Below, one piece after another: positions 43,216 to 53,039 of a stretch of 64,000 nucleotides of DNA (within the stretch, counting starts at the first letter, position 1; every line of letters starts with the position of its first letter). The notes under the pieces were generated by a model. That model was not told the origin of the DNA, did no database searches, and was given only the letters and a program-made list of their open reading frames with translations. This DNA comes from Homarus americanus. Taxonomy: Eukaryota > Arthropoda > Malacostraca > Decapoda > Nephropidae. The position numbers and the translations under genes are program-made. The DNA is taken from contig NW_024727602.1 in NCBI RefSeq assembly GCF_018991925.1, forward strand, positions 55,001 through 119,000, read 5' to 3'.

Positions 43216-43248
43216 GTTAATGTCTGTTTTCTCTCCCCAGGTAAGTGT
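43215..43248 (+). promoter_or_regulatory. Recursive (ratchet-point) splice site candidate
   Basis: TGTCTGTTTTCTCTCCCCAG|GTAAGTGTGA: a long pyrimidine tract (43221-43238), CAG at 43238-43240 and a consensus donor GTAAGT starting at 43241 with no exon between. This juxtaposed YnCAG|GTAAGT arrangement defines zero-length recursive splice sites in long insect introns. An alternative is a short exon beginning at 43241 whose sequence happens to start GTAAGT; that frame runs into a GA array. Confidence 0.55.
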
Positions 43249-43293
43249 GAACTGGGAGGTGAACACGCAAGCAGTGACCAGGTGTGATGAGTA

Positions 43294-43411
<118 letters not shown>

Positions 43412-43507
43412 TGTCTTGATATTAACCATACACATATTACACGATGACTTTCCTTCATTCCACACAATAATACTTGACGGTAAAAATGATTATTTCCACT
43501 AGATAGC

Positions 43508-43545
43508 TCACCCACCCACCCACCCACCTACCCACCCACCTGAAC
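43508..43545. repeat. (CACC)n short array
   Basis: CCCACCCACCCACC with a CTA break. Confidence 0.85.
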
Positions 43546-43867
43546 GAGACACGTACAACATTTTTCCCTCAACACCGCGGAAACAAAAATAATAATCGGT
43601 AACAGGTATATGAAGTATCCTGCTACAGCTCACCAAATATTTTTCCAACACTTTCATCATGACGGTTCAGAGATTCTCGGCATCACTCTTAATTCAAATA
43701 CCTCCTGGGACCGACTGTGACGGGTTCCCTGACCAATACCGCTTGGGTAAAGGTCGGACTTGTGTTCAGAGTCTGGCAGTGTTTTTTACCGACGAACATT
43801 TGGCGAAAACATTTTATATAAGTCATTTGTGTTCCTGGTGGATAATGGTACCTTTTTTGAACTGGGT

Positions 43868-43965
43868 GTTTGTGTTGTGTTGTGTTGTGTTGTGTTGTTG
43901 TGTTGTTGTGTTTGTTGTGTCGTGTTGTTGTGTTTGTCGTGTCGTGTTGTGTAGTGTCATGTGTC
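43868..43965 (+). repeat. TGTGT/TGTTG pentamer array
   Basis: GTTGTGTTGTGTTGT units grading into GTCGTGTTG variants. Confidence 0.9.
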
Positions 43966-44120
43966 GTAGTATATCACTTTCTTGATTCGATTTCGGGATA
44001 AACATCATAACGAGTAGCCATAATGACGATACCATAAAGCTTTCAGCACTATACATTCACCTGTGTGTACCATAACTCACAGATAGTTACTGTTGTTAAC
44101 TAGACTCCGGTAGTACCATC

Positions 44121-44164
44121 ACCACACACACACACACACAACACACACACACACACACACACAC
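44121..44164. repeat. (AC)n microsatellite
   Basis: AC array with one ACAAC slip. Confidence 0.95.
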
Positions 44165-44740
44165 GGCCTATATGGGAACCCTCCAAAAAATCATTCATAC
44201 CCAGAACAAAATCTCCATAAATTCATCGTAATAATTTTATCCTTAATCAAATATCCTCCAACAGTTAACAACATTCTACTTCACTTTTCTTCCATCTCTA
44301 AGTATGGGAATAGCTCCTTGGTGCTATAAACTTAACAATAACACGTGTCTGGTCTTTTGCTCTGATACGTTAAAGAAAGATATACTTGCGTTAGATGTTA
44401 TGGTTTATTTTATATGTTACCTTCAGTGTTAAGGTCAGGGGTCAGGGTAGCAAGATCAGAAATGTGGAGGAGCTTAGTATTAACCTCAGTGTGTGTGTTA
44501 GGTATGGGTATATATATATATCATGGTATTGTCATCATCCGTCTCTTTGTCTCCGTCTGTCTGTCAGCTGGTTAACTCGTGATTATAATTGGATTCATTG
44601 CACCCAAGATCACACCATGACGTCACCTAATCAAACTCTAGGACGAGTTTGAGTGTGAGTCCTTGACCTACTTTCCCAAGGTCCTGTGACGAGTTATGGA
44701 CAAATTGGCTTGAAGTATATTCCACCTCATGGCATTCTTT
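44165..44740. other. No gene seen
   Basis: Unique-looking DNA; short TATATATA and CGTCTGTCTGTC patches only. Confidence 0.55.
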
Positions 44741-44747
44741 TGTGTAC

Positions 44748-44770
44748 ATGTGTGTGTGGGGAGGGGGTGC

Positions 44771-44818
<48 letters not shown>
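44748..44818 (+). repeat. (GT)n then (GA)n
   Basis: Short GT runs followed by about 17 GA units (44783-44817). Confidence 0.9.
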
Positions 44819-44821
<3 letters not shown>

Positions 44822-45600
44822 TATCAGTCTTATAATACAGTATCTCACCTTTGTATGTTATCGTCATTAACACGTCAACTCTTCATTAAGCTCTATGTCT
44901 TCATCTTCCCACGGGTTCAGCTCACCTTAACCTCTCCCGTCACACATCACTTCAATGGTCTCTCTTCTTCTGTTGTGTTGATCTGTCGCTTTATATAATG
45001 CTGGTGAGTTAAATATCAAATTAATTATGTGAATTAACACCACCGATGTCGAGTGATCTTTCGTGTTAACTAGCAATGATTGACCAGTCAAAGTGTTATC
45101 AAAAGAACATGTGTACGTTGTTGGTCACCTGCGGACACCTGGTGTGCAGTAATGAGGTATTGCTGCAACACCTGGCTGGCTGATGTAAAGAAAAATATTT
45201 ATCCTCTTGTTTATTTGTCAACCAATATTATATTTTACACGTAACTTCATATTTGTCCTACTTTTCTTAAAAACATTTACTCGCTATAGTGCAGCTCAGT
45301 CTCTTTCTTTTTCACAATCAACTTTCCTCTTCCCTTCCCTGTGTTCAGCTGTGGCATCAAGGTCCTTCTTACACCACACGTTAGCACGACCTGGTCATAC
45401 ACGCACACCGCTGCTTCCTGGTTGATCATCCCTCTTCCATCTAGCCTACCCCCCCCCTCTCCCCCTCCTTACCGTCTCCCATTGCCCTCTTCCAAAGTGT
45501 ACACACTCTCTCTTATTATTGTTAAAGAATGTTCTATCTGTCTCTATACTTAATGGGTTGTAGTGTGCACGTCTCATTACACCTTCCCTTTATGTGTCAC
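44819..45600. other. No gene seen
   Basis: Repeat-poor stretch with no supported coding frame. It lies downstream of the candidate minus-strand exon at 45605-45899, so it would be intron if that exon is real. Confidence 0.5.
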
Positions 45601-45604
45601 TTAC

Positions 45605-45899
45605 CAACCTGAGGACAATAGACCTCCCCTACACAATGTCCCTCACTCAGTATCTCTCTTACAGTATTTTGTCCAGTAACCTTAGCAAAAAGATCATCAC
45701 ACCAGACCATCATATGTAGTGGAGGATCACCCTTATCTTTCCACCCGCAGAGCTTTATCTTATCTGGTTTAATCAAAGACAGTTGGGGTTTGTTAGATAA
45801 AAACTCATATTTCACACTGCTCCTTCTAACAGAGTCGTGTCCCTTCATATTTTTTTGGAATATTATCGCAGGCTGGTCCAAGTGTTGGCGTCTTGTCTG
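45605..45899 (-). CDS. Candidate internal exon, unidentified protein
   Basis: A non-repetitive open frame of about 98 codons with balanced protein-like composition, including SVKYEFLSNKPQLSLIKPDK, GWKDKGDPPLHMMVWCDDLF and REILSEGHCVGEVYCPQV. It ends at CCTCAGGTTG|GTAAGTGA, an excellent donor at 45604. On the upstream side a TGA sits about four codons before TTCCAG|CAG, which could serve as acceptor at 45900, though its pyrimidine tract is poor. No family was recognised. Chance frames this long are common in 64 kb, so the donor and the composition carry the argument. No ATG needs to lie in it if internal. Confidence 0.35.
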
Positions 45900-46678
45900 C
45901 TGGAATATTCAGCCAGGAAGCCTTGTATCATGTAGGCGTGTTTCTCCCGGTCTCTAGACGCTGCCCGCTTCCCTGCTAGGCGGACAGGACCCGACACAAG
46001 TTAAAAAAAAAGACAAAATGGTTTTCTAATATACGGAATACTTGGATATAAACATTCAGCTTGTATTTTACTTTGAGGAAATATAGAAGGATGTACTATT
46101 TTCCTGTCCTTTTTTTTTAAGAATTCTTCCGTCTATCTGCGTCATGAAGGCCTGCTGATACTGTCAACCTCTTTAGATGATTTCCTTTACAGTTCTCCCG
46201 TCCACCTGTCAACTGTTAATCTCATGGCGTCAAGTTTTTTAAAACAACTACGTAGTATCTGAGGGGAATTTTCTGCCACTTTGCTGTTTTAGACAATATT
46301 TTTACGCAATTAGGATTTTTTATTGTATTAAGACATATCATGGGATGGCTTTTCTTTCTTGTAAGACATGTAGGTGAGTCAATTAAAAATACCCGCAGGA
46401 GATAACGTCAGGGTGAGGGGTTAAGAGAGGGAGAAGAAGAGAAGGGAGAGGGTATATACCTGTAATTACCTGCCTGCTTACCCCTTTACCTCCTCAGGCA
46501 CAAGACCGAAAGAAAAATTTACCATAAATGTTTTAGATTATAATATAACTTTTCCTCGTATTATAAAACATTTATTTTTTGTTTTGATGTAGGTTGTGAA
46601 ACATGGAGGCGGATGATGATAAAACTCAAGTAGGTTAATTGAAAGAAGAGTCAGGTTATGCTAATGAGGGTCAACAGA
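45900..46678. other. No gene seen
   Basis: AT-rich to mixed unique-looking DNA. Confidence 0.55.
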
Positions 46679-46681
46679 GGA

Positions 46682-46777
<96 letters not shown>

Positions 46778-46796
46778 TTTTTTTTTTTTTTTTGGG
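46682..46796. repeat. (AT)n followed by a T-run
   Basis: About 45 AT units and a T-run of about 20. An AT array of this length can extrude as a cruciform. Confidence 0.95.
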
Positions 46797-47100
46797 GTAT
46801 ATAAAAACATGTTTATTTTTTACTTTTGTTTTGCTATTTAGAAGAAAAGCCAATAAAACAAGTACTAATTAGGAGTATTTATTTATTTACCGTATATGTA
46901 TCACAGTATCAGGATTAAATTACAGTCAGCTTACAGGAAAATTGTAAATTGGCAGGTATAAAAGGTAATAATATGCTAATTGGGAACAGGTGTATTCAGC
47001 CCGAGATTCAGTTTCAGGTGATAGACTTTGGAAGAATGGTTACCATGGTAACGGAACAGGTAAACATGATTTGTGATGAAGGGAATAACTGAGCTGAAAT

Positions 47101-47127
47101 TCTCTCTCTCTCTCTCTCTCTCTCTCG
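47101..47127. repeat. (CT)n microsatellite
   Basis: About 13 CT units; a CCTGACCTGACATGACC tract follows at 47198-47260. Confidence 0.9.
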
Positions 47128-47294
47128 TGTTGATACATTATCTCTCAGCTGTGTTCGTTGCGTCTCTGTACCGACAGCTCATTGGTCGGAAGATCTGACC
47201 TGACCTGACATGACCTAACCTTCGCCAACTTAACCTGGTCTAACGTTAACGGAGCTGACCTGACCTAACTTTACCTTACGAGTCGTTGTCAAAA

Positions 47295-47585
47295 TCTGTA
47301 TTGTCGCCGTAGCAGTAGTAGTCGTAATGCTAGTCGTGGTTGTAGGTTGTAGTGGTAGTCGTAGTCGCGGTAGTAATAACAGTAGCAATAACATTAATAG
47401 CAAGGGTGGAATTAATAACAGCAGTAGCAGTTGTAGAATTAAAGCGCTACAGTAGAAACAATAGCGATAGTGGTAGAATAAATAGCACCTGTAGCAACAA
47501 GAGTAGCATTAATAGCAGCAGTGGTAGAATTAATAGCAGCAATAGAAGTAATAGCAGCAAAAGTAGTATGATAATTACTAACATT
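47295..47585 (+). repeat. (GTA/AGC)n trinucleotide-rich region
   Basis: GTAGTAGTCGTAGT changes to AATAGCAGCAGTGGTAGAATT units of about 30 bp. The Asn/Ser-rich frame is an artefact. Confidence 0.85.
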
Positions 47586-47649
47586 ACGGGATGATCAGGA
47601 ATAAATAAGGTTAATCCAGGTAGTAAGGATACCCGGACGTACTGAACCT

Positions 47650-47760
47650 TCCTCTCCCCCTACCCTCCCTGACACCTCCCTCCCCCCTTACACTTCCCCC
47701 TGACGCCTCCCCCTTCCCCCCCCTGACACCTCCCCCTTCCCCCCTGACACCTCCCTGTCT
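47650..47760. repeat. C-rich minisatellite (CCTGACACCTCCCCCTTCCC)
   Basis: Five units of CTGACACCTCCC plus C/T filler. Confidence 0.85.
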
Positions 47761-48070
47761 CTAAGATTGTGCCATTATCACATTTCCCAAGACGGTGATT
47801 CCCCGCCAGGCTGTGTCGTCAACGGGGTGTCCTCAGGGGGTGCTTGTGGCCGCGGGTAATGACATCCCGCCTTTCTCCCCAGGGACGCCCCAACCTTCAG
47901 CCTTCTGCAGCAGTGACTGACCCTCCCTACACACCTATACCCTCTTCCCTTACTTCCTAGAGAGAATAAGGGAGAGATTATAGTCAGGGAGAAAGATTAT
48001 GTAGGGATTAAGGAGGGGGACGACTCGGTGTAGGGAGTGAGAGGGAGATGGGTTAGAAGGTAAGGGAGAG

Positions 48071-49179
48071 GTTATTTACTTAGACTTAGCAAAATGTTTA
48101 ACTTCTGAGAAAAGTTAAGGTTCATGGTATCGAGGGGAAGTTTTAAATTGGATAAAGTCACGGTTCACCGATAGAACACAGAGGGTCAGCGGAGATGGTG
48201 TTAAATCTGAGTGGGGTTGTGTAACCAGTGGGGTTCCCCAGGGGTCAGTACTGGGCCCACTCTTGTTCATAATCTACATAAATGATCTAGATACTGGGAT
48301 TAGCAGTGACATAAGCAAGTTTGCGGATGACACCAAAATAGGGCGACAGATTAATTCAAGGCAGGATGCAAATGCACTACAGGAGGATTTAAATAAACTG
48401 CAAGAGTGGTCAGAAAAATGGCAAATGAAATTCAACACCAGCAAGTGCAGCGTACTTAATATTGGAAGAACAAATACTGTCAATGTATATAGCCTTAACA
48501 ACATCAACCTAGAGAAGTCGACTTGTGAAAGAGACTTAGGGTACTTGTAAGCACGGACCTACGGCCTAGAAAACAATGCGTTAATGTTCGAAATACGGCA
48601 AACAGAGTAAGTGTAAGTAATGAGTGCGGAGGTCATATTGCAACTATATCTTGCGTTAGTGAGGCCGCACCTCGATTATGCTGTTCAGTTCTGGTGCCCT
48701 TATTATAGAATGGACATCAATTCACTGGAGTCGGTGCACCGAAGAATGACGAAAATGATTCCGGGACTTAGAAACATTCCACATCAAAATTGATTAAAGA
48801 AACTAAACTTGCATTCCCTAGAAAGACAAAGAATGCGGGGAGATATGGTAGAAGTATTTAAGTGGGTGAAAGGAATCGATAAAGGCGATATAGATAAAGT
48901 TCTTATAATATCCGAGCAGGATAGGACTCGTAGCAACGGGTTAAGTTGGATAAGTTTAGGTTTAGGAGGGAGATAGGAAGGAACTGGTTCACAAATAGGA
49001 TGGTGGACGAGTGGAACAAGCTTAGCAACTTTGTAGTAAGTGCTGGAACCCTGGAAAGTTTTATTTGGAGGCTAGATAGATTCATGGATGATAGAGAGTG
49101 GTAGTAACTCTCGATAGGAGCTGCCATGCACAGGCCAACCGGCCTATTGCAGACTCCTTATTTTCTTATGTTCTTATGT
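48071..49179 (+). mobile_element. Family B copy 1: degenerate CR1-like non-LTR retrotransposon, 3' part
   Basis: Plus-strand relic of about 1.1 kb. In order: a decayed motif A (VIYLDLAK), frame-shifted KLRFMVSRG, motif B VTSGVPQGSVLGPLLFIIYIND, motif C SKFADDTKI (48320s), then LYLALVRPHLDYAVQFWCPYY, LHSLERQRMRGDMVEVFKW, LDKFRFRREIGRNWFTNRMVDEWNKL and a short 3' UTR ending TTCTTATGTTCTTATG. The terminal octamer repeat is the hallmark of CR1-group elements. Frameshifts and stops occur at several points, so it is dead. The 5' end is missing. Confidence 0.88.
48188..49102 (+). pseudogene. Reverse transcriptase pseudogene (family B, FADD-type)
   Basis: The best preserved frame (about 48220-48549) covers VPQG and FADD motifs and ends at a TAA after RDLGYL. 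The C-terminal region continues in other frames from about 48640 with internal stops (for example before LKKLNLHSLERQ) to the TAG after DRFMDDREW at about 49102. No functional product is possible. Confidence 0.85.
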
Positions 49180-49380
49180 GAAACAGAAGGGAGGGAGAGG
49201 TTATGTAGGACGGGAGGAAGGGAGTTATTATGTAGAGAGAAACAGGGAGATTATACAGGTAGGAAGAGGAAGCTTCCTCACCGTATTAGGATTGGGTGGC
49301 CAGGTGAGCGCTGGTTTTGCCCCTGGGACTAAGCGAGGTCAATTACCCGTGATTCAGGTGAAGAAACAGCTTACCCTTAT

Positions 49381-49383
<3 letters not shown>

Positions 49384-49425
<42 letters not shown>
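49384..49425. repeat. (CT)n microsatellite
   Basis: About 20 CT units. Confidence 0.95.
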
Positions 49426-49426
<1 letters not shown>

Positions 49427-49779
49427 ATGGTCAAGTCCCTCCTGTAGGTCAATTAGTGTCCTCTCCTCATCGTCCTCCTCCCCCCTTCCATCCCCACTCC
49501 GCTCTCATCTTCCTCCTTCATTCTCTTTCCCTTCCATCCACCTTTCTCGTCCTTCTTCTCCTCCCCTACATCTCCATTCCAGGAAGGGTTCAGGACAGGT
49601 GGATCAGAAGAAGTTAAAAAGTATAGGCTGGGGAGATTTCGTGTTGGTGGGGTGACGGAGGTAAATTGCCTCATTTACATACGAGGGGAGGAATTTTTAT
49701 GCCCACAAGTTAAGGGTACTATTGTTTTTGTTTTGTTTTGCTCAGATGGAAAGAGATGTTATGTTGTTCAACTACGTAA

Positions 49780-49797
49780 GTGTGTGTGTGTGTGTGT
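49780..49797 (+). repeat. (GT)9 directly abutting a family A 3' tail
   Basis: The GT run continues without a spacer into the (AAT)n tail of the minus-strand element. Confidence 0.95.
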
Positions 49798-50383
49798 AAT
49801 AATAATAATAATAATTAATGGTTTATTGAAAGAGCATGGCAACCGGAAGGCTGAAAATATAGTTACATAATTGGGGAATGGGTCTCTTGATTGACAAATA
49901 ATATACAAGTAACATAAGTGATACAAATATGATATATAATGACTAGGTGGGGAGAAGGTCATACTACATGGCATTTCAACATAGTGACAGTGCAAAAAGG
50001 TAAGATTGACTGGTTGATTACAAGTTATTGATAATTTTTACAATGGTTGGGACTGGGCTGTTCTTATAGCGATCAGTACGTGCTCGTATGGACTGGATGC
50101 GGTTGTGGTGTCGAACAGCAATTTGCGGACGAGGGATCTCTGGTAGTACTAGGAGCCGGTGTCGAGGATGGTGCAGAAGCTTCTCACCAAATTTGCAGAT
50201 GAGGTCGTGGTGATGGTCAGAGAGAGCCGATAGGGTCAGTGTGTTGAGTGCTTCTTGATATGTGGAGTAGGAAGGGGAGAGAATAATCTTGCATGCCCTC
50301 TTTTGCACTTTTTCTAGGTGTTTACGTTGTGTGGCATTTAGGGAGGAAGACCAGGTAGGGGAGGCAAAGGTGAGCTTGGGAAG
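49798..50383 (-). mobile_element. Family A copy 2: 3' fragment of the YVDD-type retrotransposon
   Basis: Minus strand: open from 50383 to 50018, reading LPKLTFASPTWSSSLNATQR, then KVQKRACKIIL, and ending RARTDRYKNSPVPTIVKIIN. This is closely similar to the C-terminus of the 19.76-kb reverse transcriptase. The 3' UTR ends CAGCCTTCCGGTTGCCATGC, then CTTTCAATAAACCATTAATT and (ATT)5. Truncated at the 5' side exactly where a plus-strand family B fragment begins. The surviving frame has no stop, so the insertion is fairly young. Confidence 0.9.
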
Positions 50384-50535
50384 TTACCAAACATCATCAT
50401 TAACTCGAATACGCTGGATAGCTTCAAACATAAGTTGGATGGATATATGAACGATAGGGGTTGGGTGTAAATGGGACTGCCCAGTATGGACCAAAAGGCC
50501 TGCTGCAGCTTCCTCCATTCTTATGTTCTTATGAA
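50381..50535 (+). mobile_element. Family B copy 2: 3'-terminal fragment of the CR1-like element
   Basis: Plus strand: KLPNIIINSNTLDSFKHKL and DGYMNDRGWV, then stop, followed by about 75 bp of 3' UTR ending CATTCTTATGTTCTTATGA. Joined head-to-head with family A copy 2; the bases AAG at 50381-50383 could belong to either element. Confidence 0.88.
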
Positions 50536-52038
50536 TGTTGGTTAAACACTGAGGAGATCGGGCGCAGGAACTCCGAGGGACTTCAGTCGGCGGAGGAGGT
50601 GGAGACGGAAACTGGAGGATTTGACAACTTCACTGACGTACTTACGTATGTGTGTGTGTATGTGTGTGTGTGTGTCCTCATACTGTCTCTATTGGTTCTG
50701 TGGTTCTCCTGTCCACTGGATGTGCAATACATGACCCCTGCATCCTACTGACTCGCATAGGTCATGAATTATATATTTCCCTGTCGCCGAACTTTCACTG
50801 GGGATGAGAAACTTTTTGCTACGTCAGTCAAGTCCATGGATAACAGTCCGCGTTGGCCGAGTTAATGATTTCCTGACTCCCTAACTCGCCCCGAGAACTT
50901 TTTAGTTAAGTGGTAAACCGTAGTGTGTAAATTACCATGGGTGAGTTGCTGCCAGGCGCACGATTAATACTGTAACAATGTATACCCGGTTTTAGATACA
51001 AAATCAACACTACATCATAGTTAATGTTGGTTTCCGTATTAATAGAGTTTTGTTTTCATAAGTACTACAGTATAGGCAAACATTATAGGTAATAATATTA
51101 TTCATTGACCAGGACGATATCTACAGCAAGTAATATTCTGATAATTATCTCTAGCATAATGCTTGTTTGTTTTCATTAGTGTTTACTGTTAGGAGCCGAG
51201 TGTATGGCGGGGTGATGAAACAGCTCATGAGGAATTATGAACATTTAACTATTGGGAAATGTAAATAAGGAATTAATCTTGAATTATTTTTGAAATCTTT
51301 TCATGGTGATTAAAATAATGCTAAACAGGATTGAACAAGTGTATACAGATATTCTAAAAAAAGTGATGAATTAATTTTGTCAATTTATCCCCAAAACTGA
51401 ATTTCTATTGTTTTAAAATATAATTATAGTGTGTACCAGAAATCATTTAGTTATCCCTCTGAATGGAAAGACAAATGATAGTTCAGCTGGAAACCAATGT
51501 TTAGTTAAATACTCAAATGGTGAAGTAATCATTGATTGTTATAATATTTCAAGTTCTGTGTGAGAAAGTTTGAGTAGCAGAGACTATAGTGTTACTGTTT
51601 GACCTCACGATGATGTTTGTGGATCTGAATACCTGATGCTGGGAGGCACCTGAGTATACCTTTTACCTGGTAGTAATTAGCCGGGGACAGGTGAAGGATG
51701 GTATAGAGCTAGACTGGTGGAGTAAGACTGTAGACTGATAAAGCGTTTAATCAGTCTTGATTGTTTAGAACTTTAGATAGTTAAAGTATTCCCCAGACTG
51801 TTTTGTGTCAAGTTCTGGGAGCTGTTAGAGGTTAAGCGAGGTTAGGTTAGGTTAGGTTAAGTGAGGTTATTGTTGTATCTTGAGTGTTGAAGTTTATTAA
51901 TTACGTTGTCTTTATGAAGGTTTATTGTTATTACTGAGAGGCGGTGGTTATTATTATTAGTAGTAGTATTGTTGTTCGTGTTATTTTTATCTTTGTCATC
52001 ATTTTTCTTTTTATTATTTATTATTACTATTAATATTT
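50536..52038. other. No gene; repeat-poor, short TTAGG cluster at 51840
   Basis: About 1.5 kb of largely unique AT-rich DNA with a short GT run (50651-50675) and a GGTTAGGTTAGGTTA cluster at 51840-51858. No coding frame or RNA gene recognised. Confidence 0.55.
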
Positions 52039-52039
52039 T

Positions 52040-52043
52040 ATTA

Positions 52044-52093
<50 letters not shown>
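52040..52093 (+). repeat. (ATT)n microsatellite
   Basis: About 17 ATT units in a wider ATT/GTT-rich region (51950-52150). Confidence 0.95.
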
Positions 52094-52094
<1 letters not shown>

Positions 52095-52338
52095 TGGGAT
52101 CATTGTTGTTATTATTGTTGTTGATACTGATGTCATTATTAATATCATTACTCTTACACCTTACTTTGATGACGCCGGGCGAGGGAGGGTGTGACGCGGC
52201 GGGTCAATAAGGGTGGGGGAGGGGGTAGAAGTTATTGAGACTGTTTGTGAAAGCGTTCCGTTTGAACCTTTGTCATGTGAAAGCAGTGGATCACAAAGCA
52301 ACTCACACCTGTCACGCTCAAAAACAATCATTGTTCAG

Positions 52339-52340
<2 letters not shown>

Positions 52341-52390
<50 letters not shown>
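52341..52390. repeat. (AC)n directly abutting a family A fragment
   Basis: About 25 AC units; the family A sequence starts at the next bases. Confidence 0.95.
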
Positions 52391-52392
<2 letters not shown>

Positions 52393-52458
52393 ATTCCCCA
52401 AATATGTAACTGTATATTTTCAGCCTCCTGGCTGCCAAGCTCTTTCAATAAACCGTTA

Positions 52459-52503
<45 letters not shown>
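52391..52503 (+). mobile_element. Family A copy 3: 3'-terminal ~70 bp plus (ATT)n tail
   Basis: Plus strand CCATTCCCCAAATATGTAAC..TGTATATTTTCAGCC, then CAATAAACCGTTAATT and about 16 ATT units. It matches the reverse complement of 49798-49885 with few mismatches. Severely 5'-truncated at the AC array. Its tail meets the 3' end of a minus-strand family B fragment. Confidence 0.85.
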
Positions 52504-52505
<2 letters not shown>

Positions 52506-52872
52506 ATAAGAACATAAGAATGGAGGAAACTGCAGCGGGCCTATTGACCCATATTAGGCAGTGCGATTTACACCCAACCCCTATCGCTCATATATCCATC
52601 CAACCTATGTTTGAAGCTATCCAGCGTATTCGAGTTAATGATGATGTTTGGTAACTTGTTCCATTCATCCATTACTCTATTTCCAAACCAATGTTTACCT
52701 CTCTCGCGCCTAAATCTAAATTTGTCTAATTTAAAACCTTTGTTACGAGTTCGCTCCTGGTTGGATCGTTTGAGTACCTTTGTAATGTCCCCTTTGTTCA
52801 GCCCTGACTTCCATTTATACACCACTATCATATCGCCCCTCACTCTACGTCTCTCGAGGGAGTGCAAATTTA
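52504..52872 (-). mobile_element. Family B copy 3: 3' fragment of the CR1-like element
   Basis: Minus strand: LNLHSLERRRVRGDMIVVYK, then KLDKFRFRRERGKHWFGNRV, MDEWNKLPNIIINSNTL and DGYMSDRGWV with stop at about 52568, followed by a 3' UTR ending CCATTCTTATGTTCTTATGT. The coding part is open throughout. The 5' truncation point is next to TGTGTGTGTGCAT, again a GT run. Closely related to copy 2, less so to copy 1. Confidence 0.9.
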
Positions 52873-53039
52873 GATGCACACACACACTCACTCAAGGTTA
52901 GGTTTTGATGTTTGCTTTGACTTGAAACATTAAGGCTTCACGTGTTAACACCCCCCTCCCCCCCCCCAAATGTGGAAGAAATAGAAACAGGTTGTAGGTA
53001 GTAAAGAGCCAATCAGGTCCAAGCAGTGAGTGAGCCAAT

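Noticed and set aside
43659..43985. 108-codon plus-strand frame
   Set aside because: Second half is a TGTGTTG pentamer repeat; first half shows no recognisable family.
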